DNA of 64,000 bases from Ignavibacteriales bacterium (GCA_026390815.1 JAPLFH010000039.1:1-64000); one strand, 5' to 3'. Shown: positions 9,955 through 19,840, numbered from the stretch's first letter. The notes: generated by a model from the letters alone, not told the origin. Made by a program: numbers and translations.

Positions 9955-12567
9955 TTATTTTAAATAAACCATCTTCTTGCTTTTTGTTCCGGATAAAGTT
10001 TCCAAACAGTAAAAATAAATTCCACTTGTTAATCCTGGCTTTCCGTCAGGTAGATTTGAAGCATCAAAATCAAGGGAATATTCTCCAGGACCTTTTTCAC
10101 TATTTAGAAGCGTGGCTACTTCGTTACCCAATACATCAAAAATTTTTAAACTCGTATGAGAATGGTTTGCCAAGTGCCATTTAATAATTGTAGATGAATT
10201 AAATGGATTAGGATAATTCTGGTACAGAAAAAAATCATCAGGAATGGATGAGTTTAATTCTTCACCAATTGAAGTAAAAGCATCATTAATTTTTCCAGGT
10301 GTTCCTTTAGTAAATGAAGCGCCCCAGTTTTGCGGCAGAGAATTATCCTGATGCGGATTTTTTAATTCAAGAGTTGCGCCTTTACCATCTGGTTCTGTTG
10401 GCCAGGCCGAGTTGTTTTTATAAGTAAGTGAGTCAGCAATATTCAGGTTATTATCATAAAGCCTAATTTTTTCTCCCTCGCTATTTAATCCAAAATTAAA
10501 ATTCCCAATTCTATTTTTAACATTTGGAAAGAGCGCTGAAAATTTAGAAGTATCTCTGCATAAAACTAAATATTGATCGCTCCCAACCATCGTTCTCTTA
10601 GGAATTACGAATGAATGTGTGTCATCACCATCTTTAAATACCCAGTCAAAAATATCAATTGAAGAGGATGAACAGTTGTATAGCTCAACCCAATCTTCAG
10701 TATCAAATGAAGAAGCAGAATTATAATTTATTTCATTAATAACAACAGATGTATTTGTACTATCAACTTCGAAAAGTGCTGTAACTGAAACATTATTTGA
10801 TAGAGCTAAAGAAATAGTTGATGAATTTGTATCATCAACTCCTGTCCACTCTTTAAATTTATACCCGGCATTAGGTACAGCCGTTAGCTTGATTGGAATA
10901 CCAAGGAAATAGTTTCCTCGCCATGGAAAATCATTTAAAGTAAGCGAGTTAAGAACTATTCTGCCGGCATTTTCCGGAAAAGAATTTACCGAAACTGTTG
11001 CAACTCCGCTTAGGTTAAATTTTTGAGCAAAATGAGAAAGCATAAATATTACTCTTTTATCCGCAAAGTTTTCTAAAACAGCCACTCGTTTGTTCCAATC
11101 TGTTAGAGTTCCACCGTTCCATCGTTTTAAATGTCGTGTTATTTCTGGTTCAATATTATTTTTAAACTGTTTGATTTTTTTTATAACGGTATCAGCGATG
11201 AAAATTGAATTTGCATAATCGGAAAAACGAGTAATAAAATTATTTTTGAATTCAGTGCTTACTAATAATTTTCTTAAAAGCAATGTAGACCAGGGTGGAT
11301 TAGGCCAATTTGGACCGTTAGCAGCCGTTGCATCTTCTAACATATTATGTTTATATGCAAATTGATCGAATAAGCCAAAACCAAAATCCGTATCATATAA
11401 AATCCAGCGCCACTTTCCAGAAGGGCTCTGGGGACACCAGAATTTAATATTGTTGCCGGGCCAGTCCGTATTATCAAAATAAATTTGGGAAACCAAATAG
11501 CTTATATATTCATCAATATCAATCTTCGATTTAATATAATTGTAAATAGCTGGATTATTAATATCATATTTGGAAATGAAATTCATTAATGATTTATAAT
11601 CAACATTACTACCTGTTACCACAGAACCATCTGTTTCAAGAATATTTATGCTGTCGGGATTTAAATCATGATGGGAAGCAATATAATGTTCATTTACTTT
11701 TTCTCTGATATCATGAATTCCCCAGTATTCCCCATTTATAAAAACCACGGCAGGATGGTAAGCAAGTACATCAACACCAGTATTATTAATCAGAGAATGC
11801 ATTAGCGCATCTCTTAGCATTGTATTATTCCAATCGTTTCCGGAATTGCGTAAAACGATACTTTCAAATTTATCCAACGGCAGGTTATTAAAAAATTTGT
11901 AATTGATATTTTTGAAACCATATTTATTCCGGGCAAATATTGCAAGCGATTTTTGATTTTGTGCTCTTCCATAGGTGCCATAAATTTTTACTCCGGCATC
12001 TATACTAAATGCTAAACTACCATCCGGCTCAAATAACTCAACATGAATTGGTCTTTCCCAATCTTGCCAAAAATTAGCACCAAAGTATGGATACACTGGA
12101 TTTGCACTATCCCCAAACACGTATATTCCATAATTATTATCCCAAAGATTTTCCGGATTTGTTGAAATGGAAAAAATCTGCAAAGTTGTCTTTTCATTTA
12201 TAAAATAGGTGTGGGTTACCGATTTACTCCTAAGTGAATCGGAAATGAAAGAGCAAGCTCTTACCACCGTCGTCTTTGCAATAAGAATCTTGTTAATATA
12301 TTTGGTTGAATTATTTGTTGGTTCGGAACCATCCAGTGTGTAAAAAACATTTTCAGTTGATTGAATTGGATTTAGCTCAAGATAAAATGATGAATTATAA
12401 AACCCACCTTCAGCAGAAAATTGTGGCGGGATAAGTGACGTATCTATTTGCGCTGTTTGTGGTGGCGAATATAAATCCTGTAACTTATCTAAAGAATTAG
12501 ACTGAGAAAAAATTCTAATGGAAATAACGGTAAGGACTATAAATATTTTAAATGAGTTCTGATTCAT
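9955..12567 (-). CDS. Secreted CotH-kinase family protein with HEX_C, lamin-tail and T9SS domains
   Basis: 870 residues with a signal peptide. Order: chitobiase/hexosaminidase C-terminal-like Ig domain (about 50-115, TLDGSEPTNNSTKY); CotH domain (about 125-480) with WILYDTDFGFGL, the signature of the CotH protein-kinase fold; a bacterial repeat (KEWTGVDDTNSS); a lamin-tail domain (about 620-760, VINEINYNS...DWVELYN); and a T9SS tail (NYPNPFNSSTIIKWHL, SKKMVYLK). CotH proteins phosphorylate spore-coat proteins in Bacillus, and homologues occur near cellulolytic systems of anaerobes. Here an extracellular structural or substrate-modifying role is possible but unproved. It follows GH16 and precedes the GH-A glycosidase on the same strand. 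Confidence 0.87.
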   Translation of the reverse strand: MNQNSFKIFIVLTVISIRIFSQSNSLDKLQDLYSPPQTAQIDTSLIPPQFSAEGGFYNSSFYLELNPIQSTENVFYTLDGSEPTNNSTKYINKILIAKTTVVRACSFISDSLRSKSVTHTYFINEKTTLQIFSISTNPENLWDNNYGIYVFGDSANPVYPYFGANFWQDWERPIHVELFEPDGSLAFSIDAGVKIYGTYGRAQNQKSLAIFARNKYGFKNINYKFFNNLPLDKFESIVLRNSGNDWNNTMLRDALMHSLINNTGVDVLAYHPAVVFINGEYWGIHDIREKVNEHYIASHHDLNPDSINILETDGSVVTGSNVDYKSLMNFISKYDINNPAIYNYIKSKIDIDEYISYLVSQIYFDNTDWPGNNIKFWCPQSPSGKWRWILYDTDFGFGLFDQFAYKHNMLEDATAANGPNWPNPPWSTLLLRKLLVSTEFKNNFITRFSDYANSIFIADTVIKKIKQFKNNIEPEITRHLKRWNGGTLTDWNKRVAVLENFADKRVIFMLSHFAQKFNLSGVATVSVNSFPENAGRIVLNSLTLNDFPWRGNYFLGIPIKLTAVPNAGYKFKEWTGVDDTNSSTISLALSNNVSVTALFEVDSTNTSVVINEINYNSASSFDTEDWVELYNCSSSSIDIFDWVFKDGDDTHSFVIPKRTMVGSDQYLVLCRDTSKFSALFPNVKNRIGNFNFGLNSEGEKIRLYDNNLNIADSLTYKNNSAWPTEPDGKGATLELKNPHQDNSLPQNWGASFTKGTPGKINDAFTSIGEELNSSIPDDFFLYQNYPNPFNSSTIIKWHLANHSHTSLKIFDVLGNEVATLLNSEKGPGEYSLDFDASNLPDGKPGLTSGIYFYCLETLSGTKSKKMVYLK

Positions 12568-12806
12568 TAAGTATTAATTATCTCCAGTTTGATCTTTATA
12601 CAATCGAATTAAAAGTAAAAAATTCAATCGTAATATACCCGTAAATAAGATATTAATAAAATTAAAGATCGTTAGGAAGGTATTATAATTACTGCCCCTT
12701 GGACAATTATTCGAATTGTTGTTTGGATTCTTAGCATAAACCGTTTTACTAATAATTGAACCCAGATAGATAATTTCTCGAAAGGATTCAATTAAATAAA
12801 TTTGAA

Positions 12807-14621
12807 CTAATTTAATAAAATTAATTTCTTCGATTGTAGAAAGTCTTTTCCTTTTAACGAATAAAAATAAACATTCGAGCTAAGATGTTTTCCCGCGCCA
12901 TCAATTGCATTCCAAATAAACTCATTCTTACCTGGTTTAACAATTCCTAAATCTCTAAAAAAAATTTGTTTTCCCAGTATATCGTGAATAAAAAGACTTA
13001 AATGCTCTTCCCGCTGTAAATAAAATTGTATCTTTGTTGTGCCATTAAATGGATTAGGAAAATTCTGTCCAAGAATAAACGAAGATGGAAATTCTTTTGA
13101 TTCATTAAGAATACCAGTTGAAGCATCTTCAATAATAATTCCATTCAACAAAGTTCTATTAATCTGTGCCGCCAAATTTATTTCTAATATTTCATCAGTT
13201 ACAGAAACATTTTGTATCGTTAACTCATAGGCAGTGTTTATACCAGCAATCTTAAATAGATCAAGATCTTTAACTTCAACTTTACCTTCCACATAAACAT
13301 CAAAAACCCGGCTTTCATTCTGCGAGAAAAAATTTTCCGCCATCATCAGCTTTAACCTGTAAGTTCCATTTGGCACTCTTACTTTGTAACCAACAAGACC
13401 AAATCTTTCACTTCTATAAATTGCATCTTCATCAGTTCCATTTATTTGAAGAGTGGAAGGATATTGTGTTATTGATCCATCCATGTAACCATACTCCGCA
13501 CTCTCCTTCCATGGCTGGTCCGCAAGATAATCACCATTTGCTAATCCGCCAACATCTATTTTAATAGGAAAAACAACTGGCTTGGGCATGTTTATGGTTA
13601 CTGCCTTTAATGAAGAAATGTTTTGTGGAATTGCTCTATCTTTTATTTTTTGTGCTATTACATTATAAGTCTTGGATAAATCAAAATTAGTTAAATAAAG
13701 CATAACACTTTTCTGATCTGGGAGAAGGCTTGCACTATCAACAGTTACGTTTGGAATAAGATAATTAGCTTTATTTTCACTGCTTGCTTTATCAAGTTCC
13801 TCAGAAAAATTTACAACAACTTTATTTACAGATGCACGTGCAGAAACAAGCGAAGGAGGAAGTTTATCAGTATATCCTAAATTTGTTTTATCAGTAAGAC
13901 AAAGAATAAGATTGCCATCCTTGAAAACCGCATTCTCTACCATAAAGTCGCAATTGTTTCCGTCAAATGTATGTGTTGCTTTTTCCCATCTAGACTGATC
14001 CCAAGAATCAAAATTATCTGTCCACACATTTGTAAAGTTATTGTTTGTTCCATAATTGCCGGAATCTGGAGTAAAGGAGTAATAACTTACAAAGTCATAG
14101 TAAGAGAAAGCTGGAAGAGAATTAACATCCAATACCCCCGCCCAATCCACATATGCCGGAGGCCAAACATTCATCATTATTTTTTGTGGAAGGGTTAGTG
14201 TTTGAATATGAGCACCGGTTTGACGGTAAACTTCTTCACCATCGATAAACCATGCAACATATTGAGGAGTCCATTCAAACGCATAAGTGTGGTAATCTTC
14301 ACCAGGATTAAAATTTACAGGTTGGGCACGAACATGATTCGTTTGCCCTGGAGTTATAGTATTAAACTGAGCTTCATTATTATATCTTCCCATTATCTCA
14401 AGGTCAATTTCGTTCCATTTAGAAGTACCGCCACCTCCATCGTAATAAGTAAAAAAGGAAGCCAGCATTCCTTCGCGTTGTGCAGACTTATATCTTACTT
14501 CAAATCTTCCATAAGTATATGCTTCTTTTGTTCTGTATTCAGCACCTTTAAAATTCTTTGCCATTAAAGAATTTGAAAGTAGAAAAGCAAATAGTAAGAA
14601 TAAAATTGTTGCTTTTTTCAT
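12807..14621 (-). CDS. T9SS-secreted GH16 glucanase (EXDXE type) with Ig-like and malectin domains
   Basis: 604 residues from ATG 14621, where a signal peptide MKKATILFLLFAFLL begins. GH16 domain about 22-210 with catalytic NEIDLEIMG (E71, D73, E75), the EXDXE form found in lichenases and xyloglucan-active enzymes, with no beta-bulge. It is followed by an SbsA-type Ig-like domain (PPSLVSARASVNKVVVNFSE), a malectin-like carbohydrate-binding domain (about 360-505, KIDVGGLANGDYLADQ...LNGIIIED) and a T9SS tail (NFPNPFNGTTKIQFYL). Probably cuts mixed-linkage beta-1,3-1,4-glucan outside the cell. It sits 28-43 bases upstream of no gene on its own strand; the LamG phosphatase gene ends at 14664 just ahead of it, so the two could be co-transcribed. 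Confidence 0.9.
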   Translation of the reverse strand: MKKATILFLLFAFLLSNSLMAKNFKGAEYRTKEAYTYGRFEVRYKSAQREGMLASFFTYYDGGGGTSKWNEIDLEIMGRYNNEAQFNTITPGQTNHVRAQPVNFNPGEDYHTYAFEWTPQYVAWFIDGEEVYRQTGAHIQTLTLPQKIMMNVWPPAYVDWAGVLDVNSLPAFSYYDFVSYYSFTPDSGNYGTNNNFTNVWTDNFDSWDQSRWEKATHTFDGNNCDFMVENAVFKDGNLILCLTDKTNLGYTDKLPPSLVSARASVNKVVVNFSEELDKASSENKANYLIPNVTVDSASLLPDQKSVMLYLTNFDLSKTYNVIAQKIKDRAIPQNISSLKAVTINMPKPVVFPIKIDVGGLANGDYLADQPWKESAEYGYMDGSITQYPSTLQINGTDEDAIYRSERFGLVGYKVRVPNGTYRLKLMMAENFFSQNESRVFDVYVEGKVEVKDLDLFKIAGINTAYELTIQNVSVTDEILEINLAAQINRTLLNGIIIEDASTGILNESKEFPSSFILGQNFPNPFNGTTKIQFYLQREEHLSLFIHDILGKQIFFRDLGIVKPGKNEFIWNAIDGAGKHLSSNVYFYSLKGKDFLQSKKLILLN

Positions 14622-14663
14622 AATAAAAAATCTCATGTTTAATTAATTTTTAAAATTTCATTT

Positions 14664-17174
14664 TTATTTAATCAAAATAAGTTTTTTTGTTGAAACAAAA
14701 TTACCGGCTTTTAACTGGTAGTAATAGATTCCACTTGATAAATTACCAGCATTAAAATGTAGATCGTACCTGCCTACCTGTTTATCTTCATTAACAAGTA
14801 CAAACAGTTCCTTGCCCAATATATCATAAATTTTTAATGATACAAAACCAGCTTCCGGTATTTGATAATGTATGGTTGTAGTTGGATTAAATGGGTTTGG
14901 AAAATTCTGTTGTAATGCATAAACAGTAGGAACAGAATTATCTTCAACTCCAGTAGAAATGTCAAACGGAACATTATCAGACCAGGCACTCCACCGAAGG
15001 TTATGATCGCGATATCTAACTCTATAATAATATTGTTTATTATCTGCAAAATGCGATTTGGTTAGTGTAAGTTTCGTCAGATCAATTCCAGCATTTTTAT
15101 CAATAGGATTAAAATTAGAATCTACACCATAAATGTCTTCCCAGTTGGAAATTGAATCAATTACTGTTGGATTAAAATTAGGATTGTCACTAATCTGAAT
15201 TCTTGAACTCATCAAAGAATCACTGCCAGAATATGCCGAAGAATTGAAAACAAGATTATTCGTACTCTTAATTGGATTATTTGCAACAGGTTTGCCCGGT
15301 GCAGTTTGATTTAACTTTCTGTACCATCTATCCATAAGTTTAGAGTTAAGAGGTTTACTTGCATTACCAAGGCTATACATTGAAGATTCATACGATTTTT
15401 TTGCCACATCAATTTCCATTAACTGAAAATGATAGTGATCTAATGCTACATGAATTTGAGGATAATCATGATTTATAAATTCACCCCAATTATCAGTTTC
15501 ACCGCCACCGCCACCAGCACATACAATCCTAAAATCTCCATTATCTTTATCTGATTCAATAGTTCCTCTTTCAAATGCATGAGTGTGCCCGTATGTTACC
15601 TGTTGTACTTTAGAGTACTTTTTCAATATTGGAAATAATTCATTTAATACCCATTTAGGTCCAGCATCAAAAGTTAATGCTTCAACCCATAATTCAGTAA
15701 ATGGCATGTGGTGGAAAATAAAGAAAACAAAATCTATTTTAGGATCATTCTCAAATTCCTTTAATTTTGCTTCTACCAAAATTTTCTGAAGAACCCCGGC
15801 TGATTTAACAATATTAGTATTCAAACTAATAATAGCTGTATTTCCAATTGTGAATGAATAAAATTTTTCATTCTGTGCGTTTGGAGCTGGTAAAAATGAA
15901 AAATCATCATAATGGAAATAATCATAATAGAATTGGCTTTCACCTTCGTGATTGCCGATTGTTGTCATAATTGGAACATATGGTGAGATTGGCGAAAAAG
16001 GAGCAAAGTATTGGTCAGTAAATTGATTTACCGCGTTTCCGCTTACAACCAAATCTCCTGAATGCAGAACCAGATTAACTTGATTCTGAAAATCAGATCC
16101 ATATAATTGCTCAACTTTTTGTTTTGCTGCTCTAATAACTTTTGAAGCCATCGTTGTATCGTTCGAATGTGTATCACTGAATTGGAGAATTCTTATTTTT
16201 CCGGTAAAGCCAGAGTCCGGAAATGTTTTGAACGAGTATACTTTTGATTCGCCGGTTCCACTTACGGCTTTATAAAAATAGCTGGTATTTGGTTGCAAAC
16301 CCGTTAGTTTAACGGTGTGCCAGCGGTATGGGTCGCTTATAATTTCACTTGTTCCTGTTGTAGTTTGTCCCAATGCTTCTGTGGTTCCATATTCAACTCT
16401 TGTAAATGCAGATGCAGTATCGTGCCAGCAAACATAAATTGAATTAGGTGTTGGTGTTTGCAGATATGGATGCAATACTAACTGCTTAATTCCTGTTTGA
16501 TGTCCAAATCCACCCAAATTTTTAATCTCTTGCTCTGATAAAGAATAATTCCATATTTTTAATTCAGCGCAAGATATTTCGGAGTCTTCGCCATCATTAT
16601 CTGCAAAGATTAATAGAACATCGTTAAGTGAAAATCTGCCATCAATAACCTGAACATTTCCATTCTGAATTAATTGTCCATCCAGATAATATTTATATTG
16701 TAAACCATTTTTTACTGAAACAATTAAACGATACCACTCATCATTTTTTACCTGCATATTTGAATAACCCGTTGCTGCAACACCAATATTTCCAGTCGTG
16801 TTAATAAAGCAATCACCATCATCAGAATTAGCCGGATTTGTTTGAAAAAATGAATACCAAGTACCATTTGCCGGGATTTTAAAATCTATTTGAATTGAAT
16901 ATTCGTTAACACGAATTCCGCCACCATTTGCTATAATTCCATGTGTCATTTTATAATAGCTTCCAATGCCAATTTTAGCCGCACCATTTCCGGCGGCTGG
17001 TCCTTCAACGCTTTCCTGTGAACCGACAAGCTCAAGATCAGTTCCGATTTCGGACTTGGTAAGGTTCGTAGGTTCATCAAACTTCCATTGACCAACAGGA
17101 TTAGGTGTTTGAGATAGAATTGTTTGAAAACAAATTAGAATAAAGATGAGCAACGTGCTGTTAAGTTTTTTCAT
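14664..17174 (-). CDS. T9SS-secreted LamG + purple-acid-phosphatase-like metallophosphoesterase
   Basis: 836 residues from ATG 17174 (signal peptide MKKLNSTLLIFILICF; a frame extending to 17264 runs through a conserved non-coding repeat and lacks a signal sequence at its start). Order: LamG/concanavalin-like domain (about 25-230); fibronectin-like N-domain of purple acid phosphatases (RVEYGTTEALG...LQPNTSYFYKA); metallophosphoesterase core with FSDTHSND, HSGDLV, GNHEG and YGHTHAFERG metal ligands; a second Ig-like module; T9SS tail (NFPNPFNPTTTIHYQIP, TKKLILIK). Predicted to remove phosphate from an extracellular ester. A phosphatase in a glucan locus is unusual and may act on phosphorylated polymers or supply phosphate. 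Confidence 0.88.
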   Translation of the reverse strand: MKKLNSTLLIFILICFQTILSQTPNPVGQWKFDEPTNLTKSEIGTDLELVGSQESVEGPAAGNGAAKIGIGSYYKMTHGIIANGGGIRVNEYSIQIDFKIPANGTWYSFFQTNPANSDDGDCFINTTGNIGVAATGYSNMQVKNDEWYRLIVSVKNGLQYKYYLDGQLIQNGNVQVIDGRFSLNDVLLIFADNDGEDSEISCAELKIWNYSLSEQEIKNLGGFGHQTGIKQLVLHPYLQTPTPNSIYVCWHDTASAFTRVEYGTTEALGQTTTGTSEIISDPYRWHTVKLTGLQPNTSYFYKAVSGTGESKVYSFKTFPDSGFTGKIRILQFSDTHSNDTTMASKVIRAAKQKVEQLYGSDFQNQVNLVLHSGDLVVSGNAVNQFTDQYFAPFSPISPYVPIMTTIGNHEGESQFYYDYFHYDDFSFLPAPNAQNEKFYSFTIGNTAIISLNTNIVKSAGVLQKILVEAKLKEFENDPKIDFVFFIFHHMPFTELWVEALTFDAGPKWVLNELFPILKKYSKVQQVTYGHTHAFERGTIESDKDNGDFRIVCAGGGGGETDNWGEFINHDYPQIHVALDHYHFQLMEIDVAKKSYESSMYSLGNASKPLNSKLMDRWYRKLNQTAPGKPVANNPIKSTNNLVFNSSAYSGSDSLMSSRIQISDNPNFNPTVIDSISNWEDIYGVDSNFNPIDKNAGIDLTKLTLTKSHFADNKQYYYRVRYRDHNLRWSAWSDNVPFDISTGVEDNSVPTVYALQQNFPNPFNPTTTIHYQIPEAGFVSLKIYDILGKELFVLVNEDKQVGRYDLHFNAGNLSSGIYYYQLKAGNFVSTKKLILIK

Positions 17175-17254
17175 TTTGTACCTTGTTAAATTGTCTTTTT
17201 CCCTTTCTCCGCAAAGAAAATATGGAGGAAAAATAGAATCATTCCTTTGTATTA

Positions 17255-17279
17255 ACAATCGCATGTTTATGGTATTTTA
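17255..17279 (-). promoter_or_regulatory. 25-base conserved element, copy 1 (upstream of phosphatase gene)
   Basis: Matches 19067-19091 at 23 of 25 positions; the core TCGCATGTT is identical. It ends 81 bases upstream of the start at 17174, and the other copy ends 75 bases upstream of its own gene. Same orientation and nearly same distance argue for a regulator site. The regulator is unknown; the NarL protein encoded at 19178 is one candidate. Confidence 0.5.
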
Positions 17280-17609
17280 TTTGTTCTCCGGGCTCTTGTA
17301 AACATTTTCAAAATTTTACGTACAGACTTCTTGGTAATGGCGGTGTAATAACTCTTAAGCCAGCAGTCTGATATTAAATAAAATTGGAATGCGAGATTTG
17401 TTTGATTCCAAATTAGTGGATTGGAATTTTGCTTTATCTTCTTTTTGGGGCTTATAGAGAATTATTAAATTGTTTCTAATTCCAAAGTCATTTCTTTTTA
17501 AAACAAATTATCGCAAGCTCAGCGATTTTTTTTACAAACACAACTTAAGGATTAGACAAATAACCTTATGAAAAGCAATCGGATTGTAAAACTTTTTATA
17601 TGTTGTTTC
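17280..17609. other. Intergenic region without recognised gene
   Basis: About 330 bases between the repeat element and the end of the CE2-type esterase gene. No frame with coding character, no tRNA-like fold and no strong hairpin with a T-run was found on either strand. It contains the terminator region expected for the esterase gene, but no convincing stem could be identified. Confidence 0.5.
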
Positions 17610-18992
17610 TTATTTTAACAATACCATAGGTTTTGTCTGGATATTATTTTCACAGATTAATTGATAATAATAAATTCCAGAAGATAAATTTTTAGCATTA
17701 AAAACTTCTTTATAACTCCCGGCGCTTTTGTACTCATTAACAATCGTTTGGATCTCAGATCCTAATGCATTATAAATAACTATTTTTACCTTACCGGGTT
17801 TAGCAATTAAATATTCAATTGTTGTAGATGGGTTAAAAGGATTTGGATAATTTTGTATAAGTTGAAAATTAGTAGGTGCTTGTGCAACATAACTATTTTC
17901 TACATCACTAAGCCATCCTGTTTTTTCAGTAATATAAGCTGCAAGGTTTTGTCCCATTTCCTTATGATGGCGTATGCGTGGATGCTTAGTCCAGGTTGAA
18001 CTAAATGGGAAAAAATATGTACCAATATTTGAATCATTATCTTCAACCCGCAAATTTTCCACAGCATTTTTAATATACCCGGGCCAACGTGAACCAGTTT
18101 TTGTAGCATCCATACTACCTAATGTACAAACTATAAAAGCATTTGGATGATGGTTTCTGATTTCCCGAACAAAATCTGCATATGCTTTAGTAATTTGAGT
18201 TGAATCCGGAACAGGATTCAATTTGTAAGTAAGCCAACTATCATTCTGAAAAAGATTTATTACAACAACATCCGGAATGAATTGACTAAAATCCCAATTA
18301 CTGTCTGGCTTTTCTGGATCCAAACGATAATAATATTGAGACATAACCATATTAAACCAACTGATCATAATACCAATGCCGCTTTTTGCAATACACATAT
18401 ATTCAGCATTCAATAAACGCGAAGCTACTGCACCATACGCCAAAAAATTGTTTTCATATTTCAGGTTATCATCGGCATAAGAATCCGGTGCTTCATTTCC
18501 CATACCGCAAGTAATAGAATCTCCATAAAATAATATTTTTCGTTCATGTCTCGCCGGTGGTTCGTGGAGTGTTTTCCCATCACCAATTTCAATTCCTAAA
18601 AATTTTGTAGAGCCGGTAGATGCTTCAGTACGGCGAAAAATAAGAAGGCTATGAACTGTATCTGTAAGCGTTGTTGAAATAGCATAGCTGTTAATTCCTG
18701 CTTTGCAATCAATTAGATATGGATGTTCATAATCTTCATCAATAAAAACATTATAAAAGGATTGACCGGTGGAATCATTTAATAAAACAGCGATTGAAGT
18801 GCCTTCAAAATTAGCTTTAATATATGTTCCAGGCCAATAAATCACAGGTTTATCCGGTACAGCAAAGTTAATTCTTCCATTAAACTGAAAATTTGGGTTG
18901 TCTGCAGTTATTGTAGTTCCATTCAATTTGGATATTAGAATAAAAATAAATATTGGAATTATTAATAATGATTTTACATTATTCCTGATCAT
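17610..18992 (-). CDS. T9SS-secreted CE2-type SGNH acetyl esterase
   Basis: 460 residues from ATG 18992 (a frame to 19019 adds nine residues before the hydrophobic signal). Residues 30-140 form the N-terminal jelly roll typical of carbohydrate esterase family 2; residues 145-360 form an SGNH domain with GDSITCG (S159), NLFQNDSW and the histidine region HPRIRHHKEMG. CE2 enzymes are known to use a Ser-His dyad, which fits the absence of an obvious Asp three residues before the His. T9SS tail NYPNPFNPSTTIEYLI ending KPMVLLK. Predicted to deacetylate plant polysaccharides such as xylan or glucomannan outside the cell. Preceded by the 25-base element at 19067. Confidence 0.88.
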   Translation of the reverse strand: MIRNNVKSLLIIPIFIFILISKLNGTTITADNPNFQFNGRINFAVPDKPVIYWPGTYIKANFEGTSIAVLLNDSTGQSFYNVFIDEDYEHPYLIDCKAGINSYAISTTLTDTVHSLLIFRRTEASTGSTKFLGIEIGDGKTLHEPPARHERKILFYGDSITCGMGNEAPDSYADDNLKYENNFLAYGAVASRLLNAEYMCIAKSGIGIMISWFNMVMSQYYYRLDPEKPDSNWDFSQFIPDVVVINLFQNDSWLTYKLNPVPDSTQITKAYADFVREIRNHHPNAFIVCTLGSMDATKTGSRWPGYIKNAVENLRVEDNDSNIGTYFFPFSSTWTKHPRIRHHKEMGQNLAAYITEKTGWLSDVENSYVAQAPTNFQLIQNYPNPFNPSTTIEYLIAKPGKVKIVIYNALGSEIQTIVNEYKSAGSYKEVFNAKNLSSGIYYYQLICENNIQTKPMVLLK

Positions 18993-19066
18993 TTCAAAAC
19001 CTCTTGCAAATTTAAACATGGATGATTATTGGCTGCGTAGAAAATTAAATTTTTACTTTATATACC

Positions 19067-19091
19067 ACAATCGCATGTTCATGGTATCTTA
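19067..19091 (-). promoter_or_regulatory. 25-base conserved element, copy 2 (upstream of CE2 esterase gene)
   Basis: Second copy of the element at 17255-17279, differing at two positions. It contains CATGTTCATG, a 10-base palindrome that is broken in copy 1. It ends 75 bases upstream of the esterase start at 18992. The reading frame through this copy hits a stop shortly after, so conservation is not due to a protein sequence. Confidence 0.5.
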
Positions 19092-19177
19092 CAAATTACT
19101 TGAGTTTCCGGAAGCATATTTGAAAAGTAAATTGTTTTTTAACTTGGGGCGATTGCCAGTTGCACGTGTAATTAAAA

Positions 19178-19840
19178 TTAAATAAACAATAAATTTTCTT
19201 TATAGACTTTTGAAATTACCCCAGCCTGTGTATTTACGTGAAGTTTTTTATATATGTTTTTAACGTGTGTGTTAACGGTATGAAAACTTAAAAATATTTT
19301 ATCTGCTATTTGTTGTTTTGTTATACCGGAGATAATATACTGCAGAATTTCTTTTTCCCGCTCAGTTAGTCCATAGTCGTTTTTCTTTGGTTTCAAGCGT
19401 GCAAACATTTCCAAAACTTTATGAGCAATCTTCATATTCATCGGAGCCCCGCCTGCCAAAACTTCTTTTATAGAGTCAATTATTTTTTCCGGAGATGAAT
19501 CTTTTAGCAAATATCCGGAAGCTCCTGCGCATAATGCATCAAAAACATTATCGTTATCATCATAAACAGTAAGAATTAAAATTTGAGCCGATGGTGAAAT
19601 AGCTTTAAATTTTTCAATACCCATAATTCCACTCATACCAGGAAGCCCAATATCAAGTAAAATTATTTCAGGACTATTCTTTTGTGTTAATAATTCAAGT
19701 GCATCTTCACACGAAGGAAAGGAATGAGAACATTTCATTCCTGGTGTCCGATCAATTAATCCTGCCAATGTTTTTCTATACCGCAGGTTATCTTCAATTA
19801 TCCAAATATCTATTTGCGCTGTCGAATTTTCTGAACTCAC
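19178..19840 (-). CDS. NarL/FixJ-type (LuxR HTH) response regulator
   Basis: 220 residues. Receiver 1-125 with D17 acidic pocket, phospho-acceptor D63 in IILLDIGLPGMSG, T91 and K113 in GYLLKDSSPEK. LuxR-type helix-turn-helix at about 155-215 (LTEREKEILQYIISGITKQQIADKIFLSFHTVNTHVKNIYKKL). It begins 92 bases after the reg_prop kinase ends on the same strand. HisKA_3 kinases of that kind normally pair with NarL-type regulators, so this is the likely partner, controlling nearby glycosidase genes such as GH9. Confidence 0.93.
   Translation of the reverse strand: MSSENSTAQIDIWIIEDNLRYRKTLAGLIDRTPGMKCSHSFPSCEDALELLTQKNSPEIILLDIGLPGMSGIMGIEKFKAISPSAQILILTVYDDNDNVFDALCAGASGYLLKDSSPEKIIDSIKEVLAGGAPMNMKIAHKVLEMFARLKPKKNDYGLTEREKEILQYIISGITKQQIADKIFLSFHTVNTHVKNIYKKLHVNTQAGVISKVYKENLLFI

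Noticed and set aside
12703-12719. ACAATT-N5-AATTGT inverted repeat upstream of the CotH gene
   Set aside because: Arms of six AT-rich bases are expected by chance here, and I found no matching site elsewhere in the window.
13971-14567. Two plus-strand open frames of 75 and 121 codons inside the GH16 gene
   Set aside because: They are antisense to well-supported coding sequence, have no ribosome site and no family features.
17175-17264. N-terminal extension of the LamG-phosphatase to 17264
   Set aside because: The extra residues precede a normal signal peptide and overlap the 25-base element, which is conserved where the frame is closed.
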